A stretch of DNA of 42,832 nucleotides from an uncultured Bacteroidota bacterium (GTDB lineage: Bacteria > Bacteroidota > Bacteroidia > Chitinophagales > Saprospiraceae). The translations under genes were made by a program, and so were the position numbers. Below are positions 27,701 to 35,850 of this stretch, one piece after another. The stretch lies in assembly GCA_903905445.1 (NCBI GenBank), contig CAIVGO010000452.1:1-42832 (forward strand). Reading direction: 5' to 3'. Each line of letters opens with the position of its first letter. Positions within the stretch are counted from its first letter, which is position 1. The notes beneath the pieces were generated by a model that saw only the letters and a program-made list of their open reading frames with translations, was not told the DNA's origin and did not search any database.

Positions 27701-28441
27701 ATCGGTGATGGCCACGGTGTGAAAATTGGCATTGAGGCCCATGGCGGTTTGCCCGGTGCTGCCATTGCTCCATAAATAGGTGTAAGGTTGGGAGCCCCCG
27801 GATACAAAAATGGTTGCGATCCCGTTGGAGCCGCCAAAACAGTCGACCGAGTCCTGCGTAGATGTAAAGGTAAATGGTGGGGGTTCTGTAATGTTTACGG
27901 CTTGCGAAACCATACATCCATTGCCGTCGGTTACTTTGACGTTGTAGCAACCTGCAAACAATGCGCCTACATTGAGGCCGTTAAAAATAGGCCCGCCAGC
28001 ACAACCTTGCCAGGTAACCGAAAGTGCACCTGTTCCGCCACTGACCGTTGCTGTACCTGTACCCGTATCATCTCCGTTGCAAATGACGGGTGTGGTGTTC
28101 ACATTTAATTGAATGGGCGGCGGCTCGGTGGTCGTAAAACTCACCGTATCCAAACAGCCATTGGCATCGCGTATAACCACAATATGGTTTCCTGCTGCAA
28201 ACAGGTTGGTCAGGTTGCCCGATGGGAAAATAGGACCGGTACCTTCCAGGATAAAATCGAGTGGCAGGGTCGCGTTGGTTACCCCAATGACCGCCGATCC
28301 GGTAGCGGTACCATTACATTGCGCTGGGGTGGCAGAGAGGAGGGTCGCGTTGACAGCACAAGGTTGTGCGTACAACTTTAGCGGAAGGCCCAATATGCCA
28401 AATAACCCTAAAAAGGCAGAATAGATTATAAATTTTGTCAT
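24770..28441 (-). CDS. SprB-repeat protein with gliding motility-associated C-terminal (CHU_C) domain
   Basis: About 13 SprB-like repeats (SVDCFGGSNGIATIFVSGGSQPYTYLWSNGSTGQ..). C-terminus IYVPTGFSPDGNNNNDLLMVHG..FRVFDRWGTLLYE..GWDGRFRGKACDPAVFVWYVEAEF..GNATLIR. Likely start MTKFIIYSAFLGLFGILGLPLKLYAQ at 28441 (ORF extends to 28465). Confidence 0.93.
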   Translation of the reverse strand: MTKFIIYSAFLGLFGILGLPLKLYAQPCAVNATLLSATPAQCNGTATGSAVIGVTNATLPLDFILEGTGPIFPSGNLTNLFAAGNHIVVIRDANGCLDTVSFTTTEPPPIQLNVNTTPVICNGDDTGTGTATVSGGTGALSVTWQGCAGGPIFNGLNVGALFAGCYNVKVTDGNGCMVSQAVNITEPPPFTFTSTQDSVDCFGGSNGIATIFVSGGSQPYTYLWSNGSTGQTAMGLNANFHTVAITDAANCQAFTFVQVLQPGILKIDSVTVKSVDCFGENNGRAGIYLSGGTLPFTYAWSDPAGQTTKQAVNLTAGLYTVTVTDFHGCSIVNSAVIPSPTDLTVSVSNLTGEKCAGVCAGTATITATGGTPQYNIQWSTPVVPPGTFAANNLCAGAYSITVQDSKGCSKTVMAAVPGIAPIVVNVTGVAPTCAGQLNGSANSTVTGGVLPITYKWSNSETTPNIQSLTCGLYLLTVTDANACTKIDTIDLICPPVISVINTSSDPVLCFGGSNGSASVLALGGSGNLSYLWSDATGQTTATATSLPAGNYTVTITDSNNCNTTATTTVGQANQLTTQFTTTAVNCFGGMDGKLTGQANGGTGPYTYLWSNMASAPDINNLAAGLYTVTITDKNNCTLVSTAPAVTQPNDGVQINLIQVKKSCAGQNNGAANAQASGSNGAPYTYLWDNGQTTATASMLSVGTHTVTASDVQGCNSTQSIVIEELDSILINAAPVLPTCYGVKNGVLAVNLVSGGIGNGVLGNYDYAWSVPNAPDAAVLTGLAGDQTYFLTVSDQQGCSGVFQFFLVQPQQITASGNSTDVRCFGQSDGTAMIGNIKFNKGPVDLLWNNGEKNDTITGLGAGTYTALVTDSIGCKTDILVTVEEPDSLTVQFDITQLFCTNDRNAGIATTIAGGTPPYNLSWSNGTSGPDLTNLAPGVYALTIRDANGCVLADSVTINRPDSIVIRAEVVAPKCFGDANGRIKMSVTGGKGPYKFRLNQDDFGGASAFIGLTAGVYTLEIKDANGCTATLVDTLDQPLPITITLPADTTIQLGQSLNVSADVSNGFGMIDLSWNSSLQEALVCVDSPFCTEIKITPTFSNRYTITAKDENGCYGQTSIKVNVQKTRGIYVPTGFSPDGNNNNDLLMVHGNAEQIKEIRVFRVFDRWGTLLYEDQNFKVNDASRGWDGRFRGKACDPAVFVWYVEAEFLDGYLETATGNATLIR

Positions 28442-28632
28442 TGTATCGATTAGTGGTTGTAACAACGCGTGCCGTATGGTGGCTTTTCATTGCAAAAAAA
28501 GACAAAAGACCGGATACTTCCACCAATCTTTTTGCTGCCTCGCACATTTAACATTGAAACATGCTGCTTTATTTCTTGTTATGTACTCCTTGCGCCTAGA
28601 TTTTCATCGTTTTTTTACAATTTCTGCAATAA

Positions 28633-29469
28633 ATGACTAAAAATCCATATACACCAGCACTTGCTTATCAATTGTTGGAAATTCCCATTCAGTTGATCCA
28701 GCATTTAGCGCTGGAACGATATCCGGAAGCCCCGCAAACGCATCGTTTTGGCGATAATAAGCGGCAATATCTGCTATTCTGGCCAAAAGCCAATCCACAA
28801 ACCCCCAGAAAAAGTGTGGTGATTTTTTATCATGGAGGTGCCTGGATCACGGGCGCTCCTGCATTATTACCTACCCTGGCCACTTTTTTCCTTCAAGCGG
28901 GTTTTCCGGTGATTAAACCGGCCTATCGATTGTCGCCCCGTTTTGCTTATCCTGACATGCGCGCCGATTTGAATTCGGCTATGATAGAAATACTGCCCTT
29001 GCTGGACCAACATGGACTGGGCGATCACCAATTGTTGTTGGGCGGCATGTCGGCAGGCGCGAATCTTGCAGCACATCTAACGTTTGACGTTGAGGCGCTC
29101 GCAGCACTGGGCCTGTCGCAAGACCGGATTTCGGGGTTTCTGTCCATCGGTGGCCCATTAGATTTGACAAAAATGCCCCATTTTAAACCCGTTCATTGGT
29201 TTGCAGGCGGCAAACACGGTTCCGATTCATTTCAAATGGCCAATCCGATCCGGCATCTCGGTGGTCAGGAAAAAATACCCGCCCTGTTTATGCACGGTAC
29301 CGCCGATCGGATTGTACCGATCGAAAGCGCGGCTGCTTTTGCTGCGCAGTATGCCGGACCGAGTACCTGGATTGAAATGCCGAAGCGAACCCATATTGGC
29401 TCGGTTGGTTTTTTGGCCGATCATTCCCAATACGCCGAGGATTTATTGCAATGGTTGTCAGACAAATAA
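28633..29469 (+). CDS. Alpha/beta hydrolase (esterase/lipase-like)
   Basis: VVIFYHGGAWITG (oxyanion HGGxW), LLLGGMSAGANLAAHL (GxSxG), FMHGTADRIVPIESA, RTHIGS. Confidence 0.87.
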   Translation: MTKNPYTPALAYQLLEIPIQLIQHLALERYPEAPQTHRFGDNKRQYLLFWPKANPQTPRKSVVIFYHGGAWITGAPALLPTLATFFLQAGFPVIKPAYRLSPRFAYPDMRADLNSAMIEILPLLDQHGLGDHQLLLGGMSAGANLAAHLTFDVEALAALGLSQDRISGFLSIGGPLDLTKMPHFKPVHWFAGGKHGSDSFQMANPIRHLGGQEKIPALFMHGTADRIVPIESAAAFAAQYAGPSTWIEMPKRTHIGSVGFLADHSQYAEDLLQWLSDK

Positions 29470-29522
29470 TTAAGCCCGCGCAACACGAATCGTTTAAATG
29501 TTAAAAAAACGCACAAATTTAT

Positions 29523-29530
29523 TACCTTTG
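29523..29530 (+). promoter_or_regulatory. Candidate -7 element (TACCTTTG) for the folK/dNK operon
   Basis: Exact TAnnTTTG match 39-46 nt upstream of ATG 29569. The upstream -33 region is only weakly matched. Confidence 0.45.
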
Positions 29531-29568
29531 CCCGCCTTTTTCGTTGGGAATACAAAATCTTTTTAGTC

Positions 29569-30084
29569 ATGCAGCAGGGTCAACCTTTTTTAAAGAAATA
29601 TATCAACGTTTTCCTCGGTTTGGGCAGCAATGTTGGCAAGCGGGAAGTCAACATCCGCCTGGCGTTGCAATACATCAACCAGCAAATTGGCAAAGTTGCC
29701 AAGCAAAGCAGTTTGTACGAAACGCAACCTTGGGGTAAAACCGACCAGGATCCTTTTTATAATATGGTGGTGATGGCCAATACGACCATGGATCCGCGGG
29801 ATTTGTTGAAAGCCATCGACTCGATTGAAAAAGAAATGGGTCGGGAAAAAAAGGAAAAATGGGGCCCTCGTATTATTGATATTGATATCTTATTGTACGG
29901 CAAGCGCATTGTACGCGATAAAGGCCTGGAAGTGCCACATCCTGAATTGCAGGACCGCATGTTTGTGTTGGTACCCCTCATGGAAATTGCCGGCGAACTG
30001 GAGCATCCGGTATTGCACAAAACGATTGAGGACCTTTATGCAGATTGTAAAGACCCTTCCGACGTGGTGATGTTGGAACGATAA
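29569..30084 (+). CDS. folK: 2-amino-4-hydroxy-6-hydroxymethyldihydropteridine diphosphokinase
   Basis: VFLGLGSNVGKREVNIRLAL, YETQPWGKTDQDPFYNMVV, EKEMGREKKEKWGPRIIDIDILLYG, VPHPELQDRMFVLVPLMEIA. Confidence 0.95.
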   Translation: MQQGQPFLKKYINVFLGLGSNVGKREVNIRLALQYINQQIGKVAKQSSLYETQPWGKTDQDPFYNMVVMANTTMDPRDLLKAIDSIEKEMGREKKEKWGPRIIDIDILLYGKRIVRDKGLEVPHPELQDRMFVLVPLMEIAGELEHPVLHKTIEDLYADCKDPSDVVMLER

Positions 30085-30088
30085 ACCG

Positions 30089-30733
30089 ATGAATACCCCC
30101 TTTCCGTATCAGTTTATTGCATTTGAAGGAAATATTGGTGTGGGCAAAACCACGCTCTGCAACCTGCTTGCCCAACGCCATGGGTGCGCTTTGGTATTGG
30201 AGCAATTTACAGACAATCCTTTTTTACCTTATTTTTACGAGCAACCCGATCGGTATGGGTTTCCGGTGGAGCTGTTTTTTATGACCGAACGGCATAAGCA
30301 GTTGCAGGAACATTTTGCCACGCCTGATTTGTTTCAATCGTGCACAGTAGCCGACTATTTTTTTGTAAAAACCTTGCTTTTTGCAAAAAATAACCTGAGC
30401 GAGGAGGAGTTTCGCTTGTTTCAGCGGCTTTTTTCGGTGTTAAATGCTGGATTCCCGAAGCCGGATTTGCTGGTTTATTTGCACCGTCCGATCCCTGTTT
30501 TGATGGAACAAATTCAAAAACGTGGACGATCTATTGAGCAAAACATCAGCGCCCAATACCTGGAAGAATTGCAGCGCGCCTATTTTGAATACCTGAAAAC
30601 GGAAACAGAAACGCCCGTTATTGTGCTAGACCTTGAACGGGTTGATTATCAGCAAGATGCATCGGCTTTCGATGAAATTATCGCTGTTTTGCAAGCGCAC
30701 CACGAACCAGGCTTACATTTTCACCGGTTCTAG
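30089..30733 (+). CDS. Deoxynucleoside kinase family protein
   Basis: FIAFEGNIGVGKTTLCNLLAQR (P-loop), FLPYFYEQPDRYGFPVELFFMTERHKQL, DLLVYLHRPIPVLMEQIQKRGRSIEQNIS. Begins 4 nt after folK. Confidence 0.92.
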   Translation: MNTPFPYQFIAFEGNIGVGKTTLCNLLAQRHGCALVLEQFTDNPFLPYFYEQPDRYGFPVELFFMTERHKQLQEHFATPDLFQSCTVADYFFVKTLLFAKNNLSEEEFRLFQRLFSVLNAGFPKPDLLVYLHRPIPVLMEQIQKRGRSIEQNISAQYLEELQRAYFEYLKTETETPVIVLDLERVDYQQDASAFDEIIAVLQAHHEPGLHFHRF

Positions 30734-31423
30734 GCTGCCTTTAATACCTTCGGCGCCTCTCCAAAGTACCCATACTGCAGCACACATAAATAGGTGTCCA
30801 ATGTCAAAATGGGTAAACCACACGCTCGGACTGAATTTAAATACATGGGGTAAAACGGCCAATACCGCAACCGGAATGGAAGCGAGCAATATTAAACTGC
30901 CTTGACACCGTGTTTTTTGATAAATGTAGGTTTGCAGCATGCCCATAACGACCAAAAGCCCGATGCCTGCCTGCAATTCGACCCATTTGAAATTTTGCGT
31001 AAATCCGACCAGCAGCAGAAAAACGACAAACTCAATCAGCGTACCCCACAAAAAAAAGCGGGTCCAAAACGGACGGAGCAGGGGTTTGGCTTGAAAAATG
31101 GCGGCCCGTTCGATGGCCGTTATACTTAGCATGCTGATGGTCCAACCTGGTAATTTCCAGTAATAAGGCAGCATATACAGGAAAGCATGTCCAACGATGC
31201 CCCCAATTGCAGTGCCAATGGCCATTAACAAAAAGAACCAGCGTAAGTGTACATTGATCGGATTTTGCGAAGCCGTTTGGCCTAAACGCCACCAGGCAAA
31301 AAAGCTAAAAAGCGCTACCAATAGGCCCGTTAAAGTGGTTACCGGTTCCGCAATACGCAAACCTCCAATGAATATATCCGGTTGGATCAACAGTGTTTTC
31401 GTTACTTCTTCCATGTCATGCAA
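30713..31423 (-). CDS. Hypothetical integral membrane protein (multi-TM)
   Basis: 236 aa with several hydrophobic spans. Convergent with and overlapping the dNK 3' end by 21 nt. Start may be Met at 31414. Confidence 0.7.
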   Translation of the reverse strand: MHDMEEVTKTLLIQPDIFIGGLRIAEPVTTLTGLLVALFSFFAWWRLGQTASQNPINVHLRWFFLLMAIGTAIGGIVGHAFLYMLPYYWKLPGWTISMLSITAIERAAIFQAKPLLRPFWTRFFLWGTLIEFVVFLLLVGFTQNFKWVELQAGIGLLVVMGMLQTYIYQKTRCQGSLILLASIPVAVLAVLPHVFKFSPSVWFTHFDIGHLFMCAAVWVLWRGAEGIKGSLEPVKM

Positions 31424-31514
31424 TTGCTACAATAAAATATTTTTGTTTTTTCAAACAAAAAATTTCATATTTGCTGCAAAATACACCCATTTTTCAATCC
31501 ACAAGAGCTTTTAG

Positions 31515-32528
31515 ATGAGTAAATTGAATGCAGATGAGCCAAGTGGCGAAAAGGAAGTAGTGGAGAAGGCACTGCGTCCCAAACTTTTGGATGAGTTTAG
31601 TGGTCAACAAAAAATTGTAGACAACCTGCAGGTGTTTATTCAGGCGGCCAAACAACGGGGCGATGCCCTGGATCATGTGCTGCTGCACGGTCCACCAGGA
31701 CTTGGTAAAACAACGCTTTCTCATATTGTTGCCAATGAATTGGACGCATCGCTCAAATTGACCTCCGGGCCGGTGATGGAAAAGCCGGGAGACCTGGCAG
31801 GTATCCTGACCAGCTTAGAGCCGGGTGATGTGTTGTTTATTGATGAAATACACCGTTTGAATACGGTGGTAGAGGAATACCTGTACTCGGCCATGGAAGA
31901 TTATCGGATTGACATTATGATCGATTCGGGGCCGAATGCGCGGAGTATCCAGATTGCCCTAAATCCGTTTACCCTGGTGGGGGCCACCACCCGGATGGGC
32001 CTCCTGACGGCACCGTTGCGTGCGCGTTTTGGCATCAATTGCCACCTGGATTACTATGATGTGGCTACTTTGGAGCGTATTGTACATCGCTCGGCCACTA
32101 TTTTGGAAATTCGCATTACGGACGATGGAGCCCATGAAATCGCCCGCAGGAGCCGAGGCACCCCGCGTATTGCAAATGCTTTGTTGCGCCGTATTCGAGA
32201 TTTTGCCCAAATTAAAGGCACCGGGGAAGTGGATCAGGCAATCGCCCGGTATGGCTTGAATGCCCTGGACGTAGATGAAAATGGGCTTGATGAAATGGAC
32301 AACCGCATTTTGGGGGCCATTATTCACAAATTTAAAGGAGGGCCGGTGGGCATTACCACCATTGGTACCGCGGTGGGCGAAGATGCAGGTACGATTGAGG
32401 AAGTACACGAGCCCTTTTTAATTATGGAAGGTTATTTGCACCGTACGCCACGCGGGCGCATGGCCACCGAAAAGGCCTATTTCCATTTGGGGGTGGTGCC
32501 GCCTAAGCAAATGGGGACGCTGTTTTAA
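31515..32528 (+). CDS. ruvB: Holliday junction branch migration DNA helicase RuvB
   Basis: [116 protein letters not shown]. Confidence 0.98.
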   Translation: MSKLNADEPSGEKEVVEKALRPKLLDEFSGQQKIVDNLQVFIQAAKQRGDALDHVLLHGPPGLGKTTLSHIVANELDASLKLTSGPVMEKPGDLAGILTSLEPGDVLFIDEIHRLNTVVEEYLYSAMEDYRIDIMIDSGPNARSIQIALNPFTLVGATTRMGLLTAPLRARFGINCHLDYYDVATLERIVHRSATILEIRITDDGAHEIARRSRGTPRIANALLRRIRDFAQIKGTGEVDQAIARYGLNALDVDENGLDEMDNRILGAIIHKFKGGPVGITTIGTAVGEDAGTIEEVHEPFLIMEGYLHRTPRGRMATEKAYFHLGVVPPKQMGTLF

Positions 32529-32565
32529 TGGGTTTTTTGCCAGGTATTCATGGTAATATATAAAA

Positions 32566-32599
32566 ATCCCGAATTTTGGTGAAAACCAAAATTCGGGAT
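32566..32599. terminator. Bidirectional intrinsic terminator between convergent ruvB and the OMP gene
   Basis: Perfect 15-bp stem ATCCCGAATTTTGGT / ACCAAAATTCGGGAT with GAAA tetraloop, between convergent stop codons 32528 (+) and 32623 (-). Confidence 0.8.
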
Positions 32600-32622
32600 G
32601 ATGCATATTTATATCAAAACAA

Positions 32623-33309
32623 TTAGAAACGCCAGGTAAATCCAAACCGGTAGTTAAATGGACTTACACCGGTGTTAATATCTCGGCCTACGGCAAAATT
32701 ATAATGTAGGCTTATCTCAGTGCCGACGCCGCCCTGACCACGACCAAAATTATACCCTGCCCCCAAGTATTGATTAAACCGACTTTGGGTATATTTGGTG
32801 AACTCAACCCCAACGGCTTCATCAGGTAGCTGAATCCATTCATTGGATACTTCCCCCTGTAAGAAAAAGCCTTCGTACACATGCGCACGAACGAAACCGC
32901 CCGCTTCGATGTTGAACAAATTGATCGATTTGTAACCTGGGATTTTTAAGGAAGAGAATGCAACGGAGGTTCTAGGACCGAAAGAAACCCATTTATTGAT
33001 TTTATACCCAACCATTGGCGAAACGGATATGCCAAACGAGTTGACGCCATAAGCGGAACTTAAGCCCAAACCAACGCCGCCGCCGTACCATAAATGGTCG
33101 GTGAATGTAGTGGTCGGTTTACCTTCCTCTTCTGCTGCTTCTGCTTTAGCCTTTTCAGCGGCTTTCTTTTTCTTAGCAGCAGCGGCCTTCTTTTTTTTCT
33201 TACTGAGGCTGGAACTTGATTTTTTACGGCTTTGCGCATACGTTGGTTCGGTGGCAAAGGCGAAAAAAACTAAAAGGGCGAGTACTTTAATGATGTGTTT
33301 TCGAAACAT
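32623..33309 (-). CDS. Outer membrane beta-barrel-like protein with Lys/Ala-rich N-terminal segment
   Basis: Signal peptide ending TYAQS, then RKKSSSSLSKKKKKAAAAKKKKAAEKAKAEAAEEEGK, then barrel-like strands ending FNYRFGFTWRF (C-terminal aromatic). Confidence 0.78.
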   Translation of the reverse strand: MFRKHIIKVLALLVFFAFATEPTYAQSRKKSSSSLSKKKKKAAAAKKKKAAEKAKAEAAEEEGKPTTTFTDHLWYGGGVGLGLSSAYGVNSFGISVSPMVGYKINKWVSFGPRTSVAFSSLKIPGYKSINLFNIEAGGFVRAHVYEGFFLQGEVSNEWIQLPDEAVGVEFTKYTQSRFNQYLGAGYNFGRGQGGVGTEISLHYNFAVGRDINTGVSPFNYRFGFTWRF

Positions 33310-33571
33310 AGCGATAAATGCTGAATCTGTGAAATTTGAGTGTTGGGCCAGGATTTACCCGATTTCCTGTACGTTGAGTGAAAGGAAATTGAAAGCAAAA
33401 ATACGAACATTTAACACTTTTATGGGGCTTTCTGTTGTGTTGCAAAAAAGTATTTGCTAGAAATATCTTAAAAAAAGCAGGAAGGGACCGCATGAAACTC
33501 AAATTTCACCACAAAAAATTCCAATGCAATCCCCCTTTTCCGTGCCATACAGTGTTATCACAACGATCTGT

Positions 33572-35803
33572 CTATTTTAAACTTACGCGCACAACATTGT
33601 CCGTATCCGAGTTGCCACCTACCGTTATTTCGAAGTCGCCGGGCTCGCTGCCAAACTTCATATTTTGTTTGAAAAAACTGAAATCCTTGTCCGATAAGGT
33701 AAATGTGAGCGTTTTCGTCTCTCCTTTGCGCAGCATTACTTTTTGGAACGCCTTGAGTTCGCGCACAGGACGGGTAACGGAGCCTACCAAATCGTGGATG
33801 TATAATTGCGCCACTTCCTCGCCATCTACATTGCCAGTATTGGTGAGTTCTACGGAAATGACGATGCTTTCGCCTTTTTTAAACGCAGTTTTGCTGGCCG
33901 TGGGTACACCATATTTAAAGGAGGTATAACTCAAGCCATAACCAAAAGCGTACAACGGCGCATTGGCTTCATCAATGTATTTGGTGGTCCATTTTGAATT
34001 TGGATCAAATGGCCGACCAGCACTTTTATGGTTGTAATACACGGGTATTTGTCCAGTTGTGCGGGGAAAGCTCATGGTCAATTTGCCGGATGGGTTGTAG
34101 GCGCCACTTAATACATCGGCGATGGCATTGCCTGCTTCGGTGCCCGACCACCAGGTTTCGAGAATCGCGTCGGCCTGCCGATCAATGTTTGGGATGGTCA
34201 ATGGGCGGCCATTCATCAGCACCACAACCACGGGTTTGCCGGTGGCTTTTAGCGCTGTCAGCAAGGCCTCTTGGGCACCTGGAACCGTAATATAAGCACG
34301 TGATGCGGCTTCTCCCGACATATCGGCGCGTTCGCCAATGGCCAATACGACCACATCGGCTTGTGCAGCAGCATCGAGGGCGGCTTTAAATCCCGATTGG
34401 TCCTCACTGTCGATGGCACAACCTTTGGCTACAGCGACTGGTTTCATCCCGGCATTTTGCAAACCTTCCAGCAGGCTCACGCAATCGGCACCACTGCCTG
34501 CGCCAGACCAGTTACCAATCAGGTCGTTTTTGGTTTCCGCCAAGGGGCCGATGAGCGCAATTTTTTGTTGTTTGTTGAGCGGCAATACCTGATTGGCGTT
34601 TTTTAACAAAACCATGCTCTTACGGGCGACGTCGCGGGCAGCGGCACGGTTTTCAGGGCTTAAAATGGTTGCCTGGGCACGTTGCGCATTGCTAAATTTG
34701 TATGGATCTTCAAATAAGCCCAATTGGAATTTTAGCGCCAGGATACGGCGTACGGCTTCATCAATTTGGGCCATTTTTACCTTGCCTTCTTTTACAGATT
34801 GTGCCAAAAAGCGTTGATATACAGCGCCTTGCATATCCATATCAATGCCTGCCTGCACGGCGAGTTCACCCGCCGCTTTATCATCCGGAACTACACCATG
34901 CTTCACCATTTCATTGATGCCTGTGTAATCGGTTACCACAAAACCTTTAAATGCCCATTCATCGCGCAAAATGTGTTGCAACAAGTATTTATTGCCCGTG
35001 GCAGGTACGCCATCATAATCGTTGAAGGATGCCATTACGGTCATCGCGCCTGCTTGAACGGCCGCTTTGTAAGGCGGCAGGTAGTATTCCCGGAAAAAAC
35101 GCTCGCTCATATCTACCGTGTTGTAATCGCGGCCGCCGATGGGTGCACCATAAGCAGCATAGTGTTTTACGCAGGCAATCACGGCATCGGTATTGCCAAT
35201 GCCCTTGCCCTGAAATCCGCGCACCCTTGCTTCAGCAATGCGACAGCCGAGGTAGGTATCCTCCCCGGCACCTTCCATCACCCGGCCCCAGCGTGGGTCG
35301 CGGCCAATATCCACCATGGGCGCAAAAGTCCAGTGCAAACCCGAGGCTGCGGCCTCTGTAGCAGCAATCCGGGCACTGCGTTCTATGGCATCCAGGTCCC
35401 AGCTGGCTGCCTCGCCCAAGGGTATTGGAAAGATGGTTTTGTATCCATGGATCACATCGTATCCAAACAAAAGCGGTATTTTCAGGCGGGTTTCTTCTAC
35501 GGCAATACGTTGTAATTCGCGGGTAAAAGGCACGGTGTGGCTATTAAATAAGGCGCCGCAATTGCCGCTGCGAATATCGTTTTTGTATCCATCCCGAATG
35601 GTGGGGCCTGTTGATTCCCAGTCGGTTGTATATAAGGTCATTTGACCTATTTTTTCTTCCAGGGTCATTTTGGCCAGCAATTTTTCAATGCGGGGATCGC
35701 CTGTTGGTTTCGGTTTTGTTTTGGCGGGTTTGGTTTGCGCTTGCAGGGTCATCGACAGCAGCAGGCAAAACACGACCGTCGTGGATTTTAGAAGATGTTG
35801 CAT
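33572..35803 (-). CDS. Glycoside hydrolase family 3 beta-glucosidase (BglX-like)
   Basis: DPRIEKLLAKMTLEEKIGQM, HWTFAPMVDIGRDPRWGRVMEGAGEDTYLG, CVKHYAAYG, FKGFVVTDYTGINEM, fibronectin III-like C-terminus. Likely start MQHLLKSTTVVFCLLLSMTLQAQ at 35803 (ORF to 35875). Confidence 0.95.
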   Translation of the reverse strand: MQHLLKSTTVVFCLLLSMTLQAQTKPAKTKPKPTGDPRIEKLLAKMTLEEKIGQMTLYTTDWESTGPTIRDGYKNDIRSGNCGALFNSHTVPFTRELQRIAVEETRLKIPLLFGYDVIHGYKTIFPIPLGEAASWDLDAIERSARIAATEAAASGLHWTFAPMVDIGRDPRWGRVMEGAGEDTYLGCRIAEARVRGFQGKGIGNTDAVIACVKHYAAYGAPIGGRDYNTVDMSERFFREYYLPPYKAAVQAGAMTVMASFNDYDGVPATGNKYLLQHILRDEWAFKGFVVTDYTGINEMVKHGVVPDDKAAGELAVQAGIDMDMQGAVYQRFLAQSVKEGKVKMAQIDEAVRRILALKFQLGLFEDPYKFSNAQRAQATILSPENRAAARDVARKSMVLLKNANQVLPLNKQQKIALIGPLAETKNDLIGNWSGAGSGADCVSLLEGLQNAGMKPVAVAKGCAIDSEDQSGFKAALDAAAQADVVVLAIGERADMSGEAASRAYITVPGAQEALLTALKATGKPVVVVLMNGRPLTIPNIDRQADAILETWWSGTEAGNAIADVLSGAYNPSGKLTMSFPRTTGQIPVYYNHKSAGRPFDPNSKWTTKYIDEANAPLYAFGYGLSYTSFKYGVPTASKTAFKKGESIVISVELTNTGNVDGEEVAQLYIHDLVGSVTRPVRELKAFQKVMLRKGETKTLTFTLSDKDFSFFKQNMKFGSEPGDFEITVGGNSDTDNVVRVSLK

Positions 35804-35850
35804 AAATGCTTGTATTTGAATCGGATATGAATGAAAAACAGAATGCGGGC

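Noticed and set aside
24770-28441. Regularly spaced repeats that could suggest a CRISPR-like array
   Set aside because: Spacing (~85 aa) and open frame show these are diverged SprB protein repeats, not short identical DNA repeats with spacers; no cas genes seen.
31441-31463. TTTTTGTTTTTTCAAACAAAAAA inverted repeat upstream of ruvB
   Set aside because: Short, low-complexity A/T symmetry likely overlapping the promoter region; not enough to call an operator or terminator.
34766-35515. 249-aa plus-strand ORF
   Set aside because: Antisense to the GH3 CDS, whose catalytic and structural motifs are clear; no recognisable protein features.
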